Assembly: GCA_964020085.1 (NCBI GenBank)
Contig: OZ026600.1
Span: 14,907,823-14,971,822, forward strand
DNA length: 64,000 bases
Reading direction: 5' to 3'
From: Micromussa lordhowensis
Taxonomy: Eukaryota; Cnidaria; Anthozoa; Scleractinia; Lobophylliidae
Shown here one piece after another: positions 1 to 12,300 of the stretch (positions are counted from its first letter, which is position 1; the number at the start of each line of letters is the position of its first letter). The notes under the pieces were generated by a model that was not told the DNA's origin, ran no database searches, and saw only the letters and a program-made list of their open reading frames with translations. Both the position numbers and the translations under genes were made by a program.

Positions 1-102
1 TTCATATATTTGAACTGCGGTCATAGATGAAAGTGAAGAATGATCTTCGCAGTGAATTTTCCAATTTAAGCAACTGGAAAGAAGAAGCCTGAAAAAAAAT
101 CA

Positions 103-134
<32 letters not shown>

Positions 135-135
135 T
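1..135 (-). mobile_element. tRNA-derived SINE, 3' part (5' truncated)
   Basis: Read on the minus strand, a T-arm/B-box like sequence (GGTTCGAATCC, at 114-124) is followed by GAAGCCCTGA, a T-run, and then CAGGCTTC, which can pair with the preceding GAAGCCCTG as a stem. The tail then runs to the window edge. This is the RNA polymerase III promoter half of a tRNA-derived SINE. The A-box half is missing past about 135, so it is a 5'-truncated copy, not a working tRNA gene. The left end may continue outside the window. Confidence 0.75.
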
Positions 136-717
136 TAAACAATAACTTTAAACAATAACTTTGTGTTTCAAAAAACCCAATGTGTTAAATGGGGAGTAAC
201 AAGATGTCATGGTGTCTGACGTGGGTTTAATGGAATATTAATTCAGCCATTTTGTTTTGAACGTGTGTAATTCAATCACTGACGTAGCTCATTTGTGTAT
301 TCCTAGTTTTAAACAGCATAAAATACGTACACTCAACTGGATTAAATATGAGTGAGTGAGTATAATTTCTCTCTACTTTGTTGACCACATGATATCGCTT
401 TTGTCACTTACAAGAACATTGTCAATCGTGATTGGTAGCACGAAAATATTTTTAGTTGTAATGATGTGTTTAAACTTTGCTGCAATATTAAGTGGACAGA
501 ACGAGCAGCAGGTCTTAACATTCTTACTATGTTTGAAGCTTACAAGCTTGAAGCAACCTAACCGCCAGGCCACATTTTACACCAATAATTTTGTGTTTCC
601 AGTATCACTGAGTGTTTGCACCATGATGAGGCGACTTTCAATTTCTTTCTATAAAAGCAGAAGGAAATGGCGCTCGTTGTTTGTAATAGCTTTCACAACA
701 ATGTTTTATCCTATGTT

Positions 718-952
718 CGCTCTCATTGGTCGATGGGTGTGTTTAGATGAGAGTATGTAAACACGGTTGTGACGTTTTAGATTCGCGCGTATTTTTGAGC
801 ATTATTTTACAAAAGCAATAGAGAATTCTCGAAAGTTCTGCAAACCCTCGACTACGTCTCGGGTTTGCATAACTGTCTTGAATTCTCCCACCCTCCTCAG
901 TCGTGTTAAGATGAGGCTATATAAACACGGATAAAGTGCTCTATTGCTTAAT
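718..952 (+). mobile_element. MITE, family A (TTAA-flanked), copy 1
   Basis: The same sequence occurs inverted at 31213-31445. It contains paired AAACACGG/CGTGTTTA-type stretches and a repeated core with the words GGGTTTGCATAAC and CTCATCTAAAC. The duplicated locus at 3372-4590 lacks it exactly here, running straight from TATGTT to TTAATGC, so the window contains its own empty site. The end near 950 is GCTTAA, as in copy 2. The left end looks a few bases short. Confidence 0.75.
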
Positions 953-1764
953 TTTAATGCATTAAATGTATTATTATACTTCAAATTGTATCGTCTTTTC
1001 AAGAACGAAATTTCTATCTGATTATTCGTTTTTCAATACATATATGTACTAAATTGTAGAGTTGTAAAATCCGTGAGTTTAAAATCTGCGAGAAAAGGTA
1101 TTGAGTTCCGTACCTTTTTTGTCCGAGAATCACTTCAAGATTAGTAAGCAGAAATTGCCTTATCGTCAAGCAACTATTAGACTGGAAAATCAAGCAACCG
1201 CATTATTTTCTGAATTAGTGCCTATGTGTTTGCTTAATTTTTTTTGGATATGAGAGATTAGGTTCAAAACTATCAAGCTCATTGTCATTCTTCGCCAACC
1301 GTTCGAAATGATTTACCATTTTTTAATCTGTGATATTTTAGAAATACAAACAACGAGTACATATATACAGCGATACTACATGCATCAAAACATAAGCGAT
1401 AAACATTCTGAACGAAATTCGTTTACACTATAGGCTTTCGAAGAAGCGACAAAGCGCTTGCAATTATATAACTTGACTATTATTCTGCTGTCTGATAAGC
1501 AAATAAATCTTATGAGAACGTTGAAGGTTAAAATCTCAGTAGGTATAAAAGAAACAAATTACAGCATGAAAAGTGCTTTGTAAGGTATTTAAGCAGGAGT
1601 TGTTTTTGTATCAGAAAATTCACTCGCTCTCTACCCTCACTGCTCCTGCGTAAATTCCGTACGCGCTATATATCCTCACCGGTCAAGATATTGATGACTT
1701 CACTGATATCATGTTTGACTCTCAAACTGTACTTAAACTTGTTGGTTTATGATCGAATCAACTT

Positions 1765-1895
1765 CAGATCTTCCTCGAAGGTCTTCGGCAATCTTCGGTT
1801 ATCTTCGAAAATCTTTGGTAATCTTTCGGAAAATGTTCGGAAACGATTTTTGGAGAATCTTCGGAAATCTTCGGAAAGTGGTCGGAAATCTTTGC
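1765..1895. repeat. Minisatellite of ATCTTCGGAA-like 10-mers
   Basis: Degenerate tandem repeats of a roughly 10-base unit (ATCTTCGG plus two bases) run for about 130 bases. It lies only in the left copy of the tandem duplication. The short open frames crossing it (1691-1966, 1749-1940) are by-products of the repeat. Confidence 0.7.
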
Positions 1896-1942
1896 AAAAT
1901 CGTCAATATAATAAACACAGTTATGCATGGTTGCTTTTAGAT

Positions 1943-2022
1943 GTGGAATATCTCTTCTCGTGTTAAACTTTATATCTCACTCGTGAGATATCAAGTTGAA
2001 CGCTCTAAGAGATATTCCATAT
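1943..2022. repeat. Short fold-back repeat
   Basis: The arms GGAATATCTC...GTTAAACTT.ATATCTCAC and GAGATAT.AAGTTGAAC...GAGATATTCC pair around a TCGT loop. It is a roughly 80-base imperfect palindrome of MITE type. Confidence 0.65.
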
Positions 2023-2440
2023 CTTCCTGCGCCTTTGTATTATCCTCTATATATAAAACCATTTCTACATCACTTCAAAATGGCATTGTCGATGGTGTGT
2101 ATGTTTTCAGCGATCATCAATGATAGTTTTAACGACTGTAGTCATATTGCGTGATTATATTTATACCTTATTCCACTGATTCCGAAATCTTTTCAGTTAT
2201 TTACAACGTACACGTTTTATTACAATGGTTAAGTTGATGTAAGTCTGGTCAAAAAAAGTAGACAATTATAAAGGTGACTGCCTGTTTGGCCGTTTTCACA
2301 CTGATTACTGGGTTATGTTAGTAATCAATATTAAGAAGTAAGAAAAACGATTGTTTTGTCTTTCCCATATTCAAATTTGCTACCACGAGGTATACGGATG
2401 TTCAACATAGTTATCACATACCTGCCTAGAGAAATGTGCT

Positions 2441-3371
2441 AAAATACTCTATATTTGGCTCTATTGAGGATCCACCTTGTGCTAATTAAAATGCCTAAAG
2501 GTACCGAGTTTACCCTGCGAGAACAAAGGGGCTTTTTAATTTCTAATATTCTGGCGCCGAGGTACATTGAAAAGTGATATTTGACCTAGTGTGGAATAAT
2601 GACACTATGTTGAGTCGATTGAGTAGCATATTTGAGGTACTTTTTCCATTGTTTCGTCCATGCTTCTGCCGGAAAGTGCTTTCCCGGGCAGCCAAGTCAC
2701 CTAATGTCGTATTTTGAGGTAAGAAACATCTTCTACATTGAGACCTAGGTGTACATTTTTCACAGAGAAACGAAGAACGCATGGCACAATTTGCACGTGT
2801 TCTCATTTTGTGATGTATGATTCTAAACTGACGACACGGGAACAAGTTATTCGCCCACTGACACAAATGTGTAAACGCAGTCAATAGGATAAAGTTGTTT
2901 TGGATCCATGGAGTTTTGTCTCAAGTTATATTGTCATGACGAACACTGATGACCACGAGTTCATCACTATTTTATACTGTCAAGTGTCACCCTTGAAAAA
3001 TAAAGTTGATTATTATTATTATTATTATTATTATTATCATTATTAATATTATTATTATTATTATTATTAATATTATTTTTGCTATTACTGATGAATGATA
3101 ACAAGCATTTTGAACGATTTATTTACTTTGGATTCAATAAGACCACCGCAATGAAAACCTCATCGTTTTTAGAGATGCTACTATATGACAATAATCTTAT
3201 CAGTGCCCGAAACATGTCCAATGTCTTTGGAACTATAACAAAGCATTTGTTTTTCATTATTGAGTGCTTTCGATCACAGTGCCAGGCAGAATATCAACAG
3301 TATATTCACAGTTCAAGTAACAAAGCGACAAATTGGTCGTGTCAGTACTCGTGCAACTTTTACTTGTAAAA
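2441..3371. other. Spacer between the two duplicate blocks; no gene supported
   Basis: It contains an ATT microsatellite and a 113-codon Cys-rich open frame on the minus strand (2543-2884) that I cannot assign. The ORF at 3079-3369 begins inside the microsatellite edge. Nothing else is recognised. Confidence 0.5.
3011..3077. repeat. (ATT)n microsatellite
   Basis: Near-perfect ATT triplets with occasional ATC and AAT interruptions. Confidence 0.95.
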
Positions 3372-4590
3372 ATCGCTTTTGTCACTTACAAGAACATTGT
3401 CTATCGTGACTGGTAGCACGAAAATATTTTAGTTGTAATGATGTGTTTAAACGTTACTGCAATATTCAGTGGACAGAATGAGCAGCAGGTCTTAGCATTC
3501 TTACTATGTTTGAAGCTTGCAAGCTTGAAGCAACCGAACCACCAGACCACATTTTACACCAGTAACTTTGTGTTCCCAGTATTACTGAGTGTTTCCACCA
3601 TGATGCTGATTATAATATGAGGCGACTTTCAATTTCTTTCTATAAAAGTAAAAGGAAATAGCCTCGTTGTTGTAATAGCTTTCACAACCATGTTCTATCC
3701 TATGTTTTAATGCCTTGAATGTACTATCACTTCAAATTGTATCATCTTTTGATGGACGAAATTTCTATCTGATTATTCGATTTCCAATAAATATATGTAA
3801 ATTGGTACACATCTGAATTGTAGAGTTGGAAATGTCTGTGAGTTTAAAATCTGAAAAAAGGTATTGAGTTCAGTGCTATTTTTTTGTCCGATAATCACTT
3901 CAAGATTAGTAAGCAGAAATTGCCTTATCGTCAAGCAACTTTTAGACTGGAAAATCAATCAACCACATTATTTTCTGAATTAGCGTCTATGTATTTGCTT
4001 AATTTTTTTTGGATATGAGAGATTAGGTTCAAAACTATCAAGCTCATTGTCATTCTTCGCCAACCGTTCGAACTGATTTACTATTTTTTTAATCTGTGAT
4101 ATTTGTGAAATACAAACAACGAGTACATATATACAGCGATACTACGCATCAAAACATAAGAGATAAACATTCTGTACGAAAACTATTTACACTATAGGCC
4201 TTCGAAGAAGCGACAAAGCGCTTGCAATTACATAACTTGACTGTAGTCAGATTGCGTCTTTATATTTATACCCTATTCCACTAATTCCGAAATCTTTTCA
4301 GTTATTTACAACGTACACATTTTATTACAATGGCTAAGTTGATGTAAGTCTGGTCAAAAAAGTAGACAATGATAAAGGTGACTGCCTGCTTGGCCGTTTT
4401 CACACTGATTACTGGGTTATGTTAGTAATCAATATTAAGAAGCAAGAGAAACGATTGTTTTGTCTTTCCCATATTCAAATTTGCTACCATGAGGTATACC
4501 ATCATTCTTTTCAAAAAGCACTTTGTGTTTGTAATAGGCATATACGGATGTTCAACATAGTTATCACATACCTGCCTAGAGAAATGTGCT
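3372..4590. repeat. Tandem duplication, right copy
   Basis: Second copy of 394-2440 in direct orientation. It lacks the MITE found at 718-952 and the 1490-2135 block. It carries about 48 extra bases near 4497-4545 that the left copy lacks. It therefore serves as an internal outgroup for dating insertions in the left copy. Confidence 0.85.
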
Positions 4591-5718
4591 TTTTTAGGGC
4601 TTTGAAATGGACGAATGGTCGTGAAGGCATCTGCCGTTCTCTCTGGATATATTTATCGCCGTAATAAGACAGTGTAGAAAACTTTGAGTTGAGACCTCCG
4701 CAGCACCAAATGGAAAAGGTCAGGTTTTTTTAAATTTCAATTACTTTATGAACCCTTAAAATTCCCCATTGCTAGCCTTGTTTAAACGAAATATTAATTC
4801 AGCACAATACCGTGTTCTTACGGCGAAATGTATTAAATTCTTAAGAAAGCAGACGGTCAAAAGGACATCGTTTCACTTTAATCCCCGGCCAAATGGACTT
4901 CCAAGTGGACGTAAGCTGAAAAATTGGGTCTACTCGCAACTCCTTTTAGCCCGGGCTTACGCCCTGTTATGTGGTTCACTACTGCAAATTTCGGTTTTAA
5001 TTCAATTATATCACTATTACAAACAAAACAAAGTTCAAACAGCACTTCAGACCTCGGTCGCTGGTGTACACTAAACAAGTGAAATCGTTGACCTAAAATT
5101 TCGTATTCAACTTTCCTTTTTGAGAGCTTTGGGAAATGTTAATTATTACCGTATACTACCCGCCCAGCACTTAATAAGAAAGACATAACATTTCTGGCTT
5201 AAAGTTTAATTCTGAAGAATAGTACAATTTATTTACAAATGTATGCCTGTTTTTCTTCTTTTCTTTTCTTCACTTAAATTGAAATTTAATGCAAGATCAA
5301 AACTCTAGGTTTTTTAAGAAAGTAAAGCGGATTTTAAACTCAGATATCTGAGTAGGTATAAAGATGGTAAAGTTTGTGGCATTTAGATGTTATAACTTCG
5401 AAACATGTTTATACTAAAGATAAGATTTTTCCTCTGGGGCACGCTTATAACTAAAACGCAAGAATACTTAATTTCCTCAAAACCGAGATTTCAAAGAACA
5501 TTATAAACTGGCCTAGTCATGTTCTTATCTTCCAGCCTGAGTAAACATTTTCTAAGCCCTTGTTACATGCAATAGTTTATTCATTCTGCAGTGTTGCAAG
5601 CGCATTAAACGTGTTTTTGAGACGAAATGAGACGCTTATATATAAGCACTTGTAAGCTCCTTGATAAGTACGACTCACTGTACAGGAAGTCTTTCGTTCC
5701 CTTTTTCTCACTGGCCTG
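4591..5718. other. No gene or repeat recognised
   Basis: AT-rich unique-looking sequence. The small open frames (4769-5074 and others) show no domain, signal or composition that would support coding. Confidence 0.4.
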
Positions 5719-5725
5719 TCTTGCA

Positions 5726-5845
5726 CCATCCTCGGAGACTCAGGGGTTGCTAGTCGGGGAGATGCGATATTTTCGGGCGATAAATATCGCTCTCCTGAAA
5801 ATGTCCCATCGTCCCGACTAGTAGCCCCTCAGTCTCCGAGGATGG
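5726..5845. mobile_element. Fold-back MITE (120 bp) with 7-bp flanking repeat
   Basis: Terminal inverted repeats of about 34 bases start CCATCCTCGGAGACT and end AGTCTCCGAGGATGG, around an AT-rich centre that is itself palindromic (GCGATATTT...AAATATCGC type). It is flanked by TCTTGCA (5719-5725) and TCTTGTA (5846-5852), a probable target-site duplication with one change. Confidence 0.8.
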
Positions 5846-5939
5846 TCTTGTACCAAGTAAGTCGTATCATTTGGTGAACCGAATCACCCATAACAATGCA
5901 AGTGACGTCACGTACCTTTTATGCAAACTACCAACCAAC

Positions 5940-7156
5940 TACACCAAGAGATTATCAATGTAAGAGAGCAGGAGCCCATCACTAGGAGCTTGCAACTCCA
6001 ATACTAAGCCTATGTCACGGCATTTTTACAGACCGGTCTATTTTTAGACTTCTTTTCCCGCAAAATAGGTCAGTTCCGTTGTACACGAGCGCGCATCGGT
6101 AAGGGAAACAATGGCGGCTTTTCCTTTTAATCTTCCAGTGAAAATGCCGACGTCAATTAAAGAATCAAGTCCGCGCTTAGCTTATGATTTGTCACTGTTG
6201 TCCCTGCGGGAGTCTGAATTCGCGGTAAATTCAAGCTAAAAATAGACAGGTCTGTGAAAACGCCGTGACAGGAATATGGGGTAGTTGCTGGCTCCTAGTG
6301 ATGGGCTCCTGAAGAGAGTGAATCCCTCATATAGGTCATCTAGCTAAGGTAATCCCTCTTAAGTTATTTTTAGACATTGTACCCAGTTCTTCCGCGGATA
6401 TTACTCGCGCGTTTCGCGGATGTTTTCGTGGAACATCTGTTTATGTCGTTTCGTTTCGTTTCAAAGCAAAGGAAAACCTCCAACGCTGTGGGGATGTCAG
6501 TCTATGATATTTTGATTACAAGCAAAGGAGCTTCGGTTCTCGGGATGTTTTAATACATTTCGAACTTTACCAGGAGTTTAAATAAGAGACGGATGTCCCT
6601 TACACAAACAATAACAACTGAATGAACGGCAGAGAAATGAGTAGACAAACGAGTGTAAAGCAATCAAACGCCCAAACACAAGCTAGGCAACCGAACAAAC
6701 AGATGGTCGAAAGTGCAGGAAATTGGCCGTCGTATAGTTCACATTCTCTCGAATATGCAGAATATGGCTATTTCACGCTTATACAGCCACTGCAATAGTT
6801 GCCGTTGCCGTTAAAGTTTGCTTAATTAAACCGGCTCTAAAACCGAATAAACAGTCAAATACTGAACAGCCAAACGAGCACAAAACAAACGAAAGCCCAG
6901 CCCAACAAAGACAAGACAGCTGAGAGTGCAGAAAACATCTCTGCTATGAAACGAAATCAACACAAATAAAATGGCGTTCCCACCATACCGCCTCAGGGTA
7001 GTTTCGAGAAAGTTGCTTGCTTGTAAACGCATCGCTTGAGTGGCATCCTTGGAAGTACTGGGTACCGTGTCTAAAAATAACTTAAGAGGGATTACCTTAG
7101 TTAGAGGACCCATATGAGGTATTCACTCTTTTACCTTGATAATCTCTTGACTACAC
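5940..7156. mobile_element. About 1.2-kb non-autonomous DNA element with long TIRs, itself interrupted
   Basis: The left arm (5940-5968 continuing at 6319-6415) and right arm (about 7060-7156) are inverted copies sharing AAGAGATTATCAA, GAGTGAAT.CCTCATAT, AAGGTAATCCCTCTTAAG and TTATTTTTAGACA. The interior (about 6420-7060) has no recognisable transposase. The left arm is split by a separate MITE (5969-6311). The superfamily is not determined. Confidence 0.8.
5969..6311. mobile_element. 343-bp fold-back MITE inserted in the left arm of the 5940-7156 element
   Basis: TIRs start CAGGAGCCCATCACTAGGAG and end CTCCTAGTGATGGGCTCCTG, and the inner arms share ..CTATTTTTAG/CTAAAAATAG.. and GTCACGGC/GCCGTGAC. 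The flanks are AAGAGAG on both sides (5962-5968, 6312-6318). Removing the element and one repeat restores the match to the other arm of the host element. Confidence 0.9.
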
Positions 7157-7566
7157 TTAATCAGATGCAAGTTTAAAGAAAGACGCTTTATCAATGCTCA
7201 GAAGGGAATAAATAGCTTTTCCGTTTAAATGTTCAACTTCAGCAACTCATTCACAAAATGTTGAATGAGTTACACAAAATGTAGAATGAGTCCACTATAA
7301 GCAGATAGTTGTAATCTGTGGTCTATTGTATAGCTAGTGTCTTATTTGGTTCGCGTTCCATTACTGGTCCTTTCATCGTTAGTCAAGGTACCAATGTCAC
7401 ATAATTCAATGTCAGTTGAGATTTTTTAAATCGACTTTTAAAAGTGTTCAGAATTAACTTTTAACCACAATCAAAAGCACATCATTACCACTTCAGTCTC
7501 CTTTTCAAACGCCTTCTGAAGAACGTTTTAATGTCGGTCAGTTTAGATAGTCTCAGTGCTGACCAT

Positions 7567-7891
7567 GGGTGCTTACCATTTGTCAGAGTAAACCGGTTGG
7601 GATGACCGTTGAATAATGGTAAGGGGTTTTCCAAAACCAGCAAACCAACCGAACGAGATGGCGCTTACCATTTGCGATTTGATTTCTCGTAATTGTTTTC
7701 GACTGATGAAAGACTGGAAACTGGAAAATTTGGCAAATGGTAAGGAAATTTCCGCCGTTCCGTTCCGAACGGAAAAAGAGGACTACCTCTGGAGGTAGTC
7801 TACAATTTCCGAACGGATTTTCCGGAAAATTACCGTTCCATTTGACTCACAACCGAAATTTCCGGATTTTTTGGCTAAATGGTAAGCACCC
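7567..7891. mobile_element. MITE inserted next to or within a LINE relic
   Basis: It starts GGGTGCTTACCATT and ends AATGGTAAGCACCC, with further internal pairing of AATTTCCG/CGGAAATT-type blocks. It is flanked by CAT at 7564-7566 and 7892-7894, a 3-bp duplication. The ORFs 7616-7798 and 7737-7979 are by-products of it. Confidence 0.85.
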
Positions 7892-8275
7892 CATGTCTTT
7901 GTCACTATTCAAAACACTGCCGCACGCTTTATCACTGGAACTAATTAAACGATACGAGTGCATCAAACCTGCCCTTTGAGTACTACACTGGCTACATGCT
8001 GAATCACAACAATTATATTCAAAGTTCTGCTCATCACTTTCAAGATTATCCATGTACTTTGTCCAGCCTACTTGTCGTGCCTCCTACAACAATACTACCC
8101 CCAACGAAACCTGTTCTTTTTACTGTCCGTACTGTGAACTCTGGGACATACGGTGAACGTGCCTTTTCTTTCTCCGCACCTATATTATGGACAGTCTACC
8201 TGACTTAAAGCATTTCTTTCATCTTTTAAATCTGTCTTCAAAACCTTCTATGTTAATTCTACGTAAATAGTGTAA
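7892..8275 (+). pseudogene. LINE (CR1/L2-like) reverse transcriptase C-terminal relic
   Basis: Frame-shifted translation gives, in order, VTIQNTAARFITG, then L.WL, then FKVLLITFKIIHVLCPAYLS, then YG.RAFSFSAP..W, then SFKSVFKTF. This is the usual order at the C-terminal end of CR1/L2-type non-LTR retrotransposon ORF2 proteins. Several stops and at least one frameshift break it, and the catalytic RT domain is not visible upstream. The relic abuts the MITE at 7567-7891, which may have separated it from more 5' sequence. It is an old, dead copy; the clade assignment is tentative. Confidence 0.7.
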
Positions 8276-8940
8276 AATAAATGAACCTTGAAAACATCTT
8301 GTTTCGGAAATTTTATTTTTGATTTATTCTATTTTGTATTGTTTTTCTAGTGTAACAGGTTTCTGTAATAGAAGTACGGAAGTTTGAAGCTATAAAAAGC
8401 AATAATAAAAACCATATCTCGAGTCCAAGAATGGGCTAGCTACTATTTCTGACCACAGATGACATCACAAATAGCACGCATGCGTATGACTCAGGTTTCC
8501 TTTGACAGCAGGTATACACAACAACACGACACATCCCACCGGCTTCTTAGACTTAGACGAGACCTGTCGAATGCTGTTGCTATTCTTTGATGGGACAGTA
8601 ATAGTCAGAAACGTTTCAAACGTCTTCATAGAAAACTTGCTAAGAAATCGGTATTCTTTTCCGCGACTGCTAGAAAGGATGAGGTTTAGATCCTTGGATT
8701 TCTCGCACTTGGTTTGGAGCAGTGGTTTTAAAATGTTGATTAGCTCGCCACATATTTAATTCAAAAGAATAGCCGCCACCATAACTTGACAGCTATTTCA
8801 CTTTGATTGGGTTGAACAACAACCTGCAGAATATAAAACAAATCTAGCAATGAAAATAGCTTTATATGTATCAGCTGTAACAGCTTATTTGAACTCTGTG
8901 TCAAAGATTTAGTTTTTTGGGCTGAAAAGTGTAGAGTAAA
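8276..8940. other. No gene recognised
   Basis: The start is A-rich and may be the 3' tail of the LINE relic (AATAAA at about 8276). The 85-codon frame at 8502-8759 has no recognisable family. Confidence 0.35.
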
Positions 8941-9316
8941 GCCCTCCACAGACTAGGGATTTAGTTGTCGACAACTAAGCGGCTTCCCTTTTCGAAAAGG
9001 GAAACTTCTTAGTTGTCGACAAGACGGCCTCATTTCTTGGCGTTTTTCTAGTGTGAAAACTTTTGTTTTAGTTGTCGACTACTTTTAGATCTCCACGCTA
9101 TTGCGTCAGCGGCTTTCCCCACCGGCATATGCGTAGTAAGCACATGCACATGCGTAGTAAGCTCTTGGTGCCCAACCTTCCTGCGTATCGGTTGTTAAAT
9201 CAGTATCTGAGCGCCAGTGTGTGGAATCTCTTTATCGGACTTATTTAGTTGTCCAAAGCTTTTAGCTGTCGATCACAAATAGTTGTCGACAACTAAATCC
9301 CTAGTCTGTGGAGGGC
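8941..9316. mobile_element. 376-bp MITE with 35-bp near-perfect TIRs
   Basis: It begins GCCCTCCACAGACTAGGGAT and continues TTAGTTGTCGACAACT; the right end is the exact reverse complement. The self-complementary word AGTTGTCGACAACT recurs, and partial AGTTGTCGAC words lie in between. There is no coding capacity and no clear target-site duplication. Confidence 0.9.
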
Positions 9317-12300
9317 CTATGGCATTGCTTTTCATTTTACCAAGAAGAATTGTTTCATAAGACTACAGTTTTCCGATCTCATCGTGAGATTTTATCTCGC
9401 CTTCTGGTTAATTACCCGAATCTCGCATGAATTTAGTAACCTACCAAATCAAATGAAACGTTTCACGTGGAAAACTGAATAGCCAACTTCGTTTGCTTTT
9501 GTCTTGAAATTACAGAAGAGTCGACTTCAAATGTAAGCTAATCAATATTCAACGCAGTTGTAATACATGTCCACAGCATGACGCATAATTGATGACACAG
9601 GAGTTGTATGAATGGTACATATTCAGGAGAACAATTCTGTATGTTACTACATCTTCCTAAAATAACTATATATTTGTGTGGCATTGAATCAAAGAAAATT
9701 TCACACTTACTGTGAGTACTTCCAGAAAGTTATCTGTTAAAAATGCAAATGTCGACAAAAATATGACAACTTATCCTATTACACTGTCACAAAATTGTCA
9801 TTAAGTTTGCTGATACAGCTTATTACGCGTGCGTAGTAATAATGCAAAGATTAGTTTTCACAAAAGTCTGGGGCTTTTTAATATCCCATTCTCAAATTAA
9901 TTATATTTATTAAAACAACGTTAATATTGGCTGGAAGCTTATTTACACTAGCCATCGCTTACCGCGTTTTTCGGGCGGGAATCAGATAATCACAGTTATC
10001 TTGAATTTACTTGGAAAGTAAAGGAAAAACGTCACAGAAGTTATGGGTTGAAAACTATTCTGTCAGCAATATCCAGCTCATTAATCAACAACAGGTAACA
10101 AACACCGACTTTTCTTTCTTGTGATAACTTTTAAGCCTGATCTGTTCGCTGTTGAATTCTGTAGTCGATGTTTGGTGATCCCTCCGGATGTGTAAACTGC
10201 CGACAGAATTAAAAAACATCCGAGTTGAGGTGATCTTGCAGTAAAAATACTGACCACTGTTTCTGTGGATATGCGACTGAATCCCATTATGATGTTATAA
10301 ATAATACTGCTTCTTGTATACGGCGAGAAAATTCAACTTCGTTGTCAGGAGTATAAACTTACAGTGAATATACCCTGCTTGTAAATAAAAATTGTTATCT
10401 TGTGGCTCAGGAGAAATTGGTCAAACATTTGGAGTGGTTCTTTCATTGAATTTGTAACAAATGTGCTGTGAGTCAAAGCGGAGATCAAAATCTTTCGAAG
10501 CTTCTGTGAATCATGCTTTACGGACAATCATTTGAATGACAGTAAACTTTTCACGGTTGTCCGACGGGTCTATGGAGTTATTGAAAAGGCGACAAATTTT
10601 GATTGATATCAGCAATTTTACTGCATAACTTACCTCTTCACCTCATTGGCGCAAAATGTTCTCTTTTGAAGCTTGCGTTAATGAAATGATTTCAAATATG
10701 AATGAAGAAACATTATTCAAAAGCTGAAACAAAAAAATAAAAAAACAAGGAGAAAGAAACCTAACAAGAATGGCGAGTGAATGAGATAAAAATCTTCTAA
10801 GCGTGGGACGACTGAGTAAACAAGAAACGAATACAAGCTACTAAAATACTTAATAATTTCTATTGTCATAAGCACAGAGCAATGCGTGGTTAAAGCCAGC
10901 CTATAAAGTAAGAATTCTTTGTGCTGATGGTGATAATAAATTTTATCTTTCTAGATCCGCCGTAATACCTGGGTCATTGTTATGTAAATTAAGCTAATTT
11001 CTGGCCCATTTGAGCCACATTGCCGTATTCAAGATACATTTATAACCATATTGCATTTACAAGATTAAATCACAATGATAAAATAGCGGTTTGATGACAA
11101 ATGACTACTTTGGCGTGGTCCTTTGAAAAGATAAAAGGTGGTGACACCCTTCATCATGTCTATAATAAAACTTAATCTCGCTTGGAACTCCAAAAGAGTA
11201 TTTTTATTCTTGAGAATATGAAGATAAACATGATCTGAATTGTGGCATCGTAGTTATTAATACTCTCTGTTGCTGAATTTAATAAGCGTTTAGAAGAATC
11301 TATAGGGTGAAATTCACTGTTATTAAGTCAGTTAGATGGGTTTTAATCCTTCCTCCACACCGTCCATTTTGAAATTATCTTTTGTACTGCTTAACAGTAG
11401 CTTTCTTGGTCTTTCTTAGTTTTTCACCATGTTACATTTCAGGCAAGTCCATGTAAACCACAATGATGAGCGAGCTGTGACGGTATTTGAGAAAAGAACT
11501 GAATCGCAGGCGCCGTTTTCCGTCGCTCGCCTCACCCATTCCCCCTGCTCCTTATTTTTCGCACTCGCTCGCAGTTTCGTTCCCTTCGCGTGCTTCTTTT
11601 GCTACGCAGGCTAAAAATACTGTTAGTGGATGGCAGTAAAGCCGAACGCGATTTACGTTCAGCAGTTTTTCTAGACCTTAAAAGCGCTTTATCTTATTAG
11701 AAAACATCGGAAATACCGTCTTCTATTTGATTTGGAATAAGGAATGAAAATACCAAAATAGTCTATTTATATCTGACAAAGGAAAGTGATTGCTCTGGCA
11801 ACTCAACATCCGAGACATGTGTGCTGTGCTAAACTCAAAAAATGCTCAGCTCGAGTAGCGGGTATAAAGCAGCTATATTGTAAGCGGTAATAAAGGAGAG
11901 TAGCAAAAGATTTACGGGCTGTCTCGTGATGACGGCAAAAACTAGTGCGTGACGCTTGAAAAATAACCAAAATAGATTCCTGAATTTATGAATAAATCTG
12001 AAAAGCGATATAGTTGAAAGACATGCGATGGGTAGTTTATGTTGACAAAAGAGAATGACAATTTCGCAAAACCAATAGATGACAAATCGACTGGTACAAC
12101 TTGCACAAGAAAAGGTGCAACAAGCATTTCAGGTGTCTGAATCGATTTCTATTGTTCATCTTGTCACGTTTGTTTTGGCAAACCTGCCTCCTATAATAGA
12201 AAGGTTTTCATGCGTAAAGGATTTAAAATCCCATTCTTAAATTAATTATATTTGTTAAAACAACGTTTGTATTTATATGATGATGATTTCCTAGTTTGAT

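Larger units (their letters stand above)
394..2440. repeat. Tandem duplication, left copy (about 2 kb)
   Basis: Blocks of this segment recur in the same order and orientation at 3372-4590. Bases 394-716 match 3372-3707, 953-1490 match about 3710-4240, and 2136-2440 match about 4237-4590, with scattered substitutions. This copy additionally holds a MITE (718-952) and the block 1490-2135 with its minisatellite and hairpin. No coding function is visible: short open frames here are not conserved in the second copy (for example, the frame at 356-760 is cut short). Confidence 0.85.

Noticed and set aside
114..124. tRNA gene from the B-box like sequence
   Set aside because: No A box or cloverleaf; the tail identifies a truncated SINE.
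356..760. 134-codon open frame on +
   Set aside because: It lies in the left duplication copy; the matching frame in the right copy is truncated and shifted, and no domain is seen.
1765..1895. CRISPR-like array
   Set aside because: The repeat is a degenerate 10-mer without spacers, in eukaryotic DNA.
2543..2884. 113-codon Cys-rich frame on - (FLCEKC...CRRC)
   Set aside because: It vaguely recalls a transposase zinc tail such as that of piggyBac, but spacing does not fit and nothing upstream supports a transposase.
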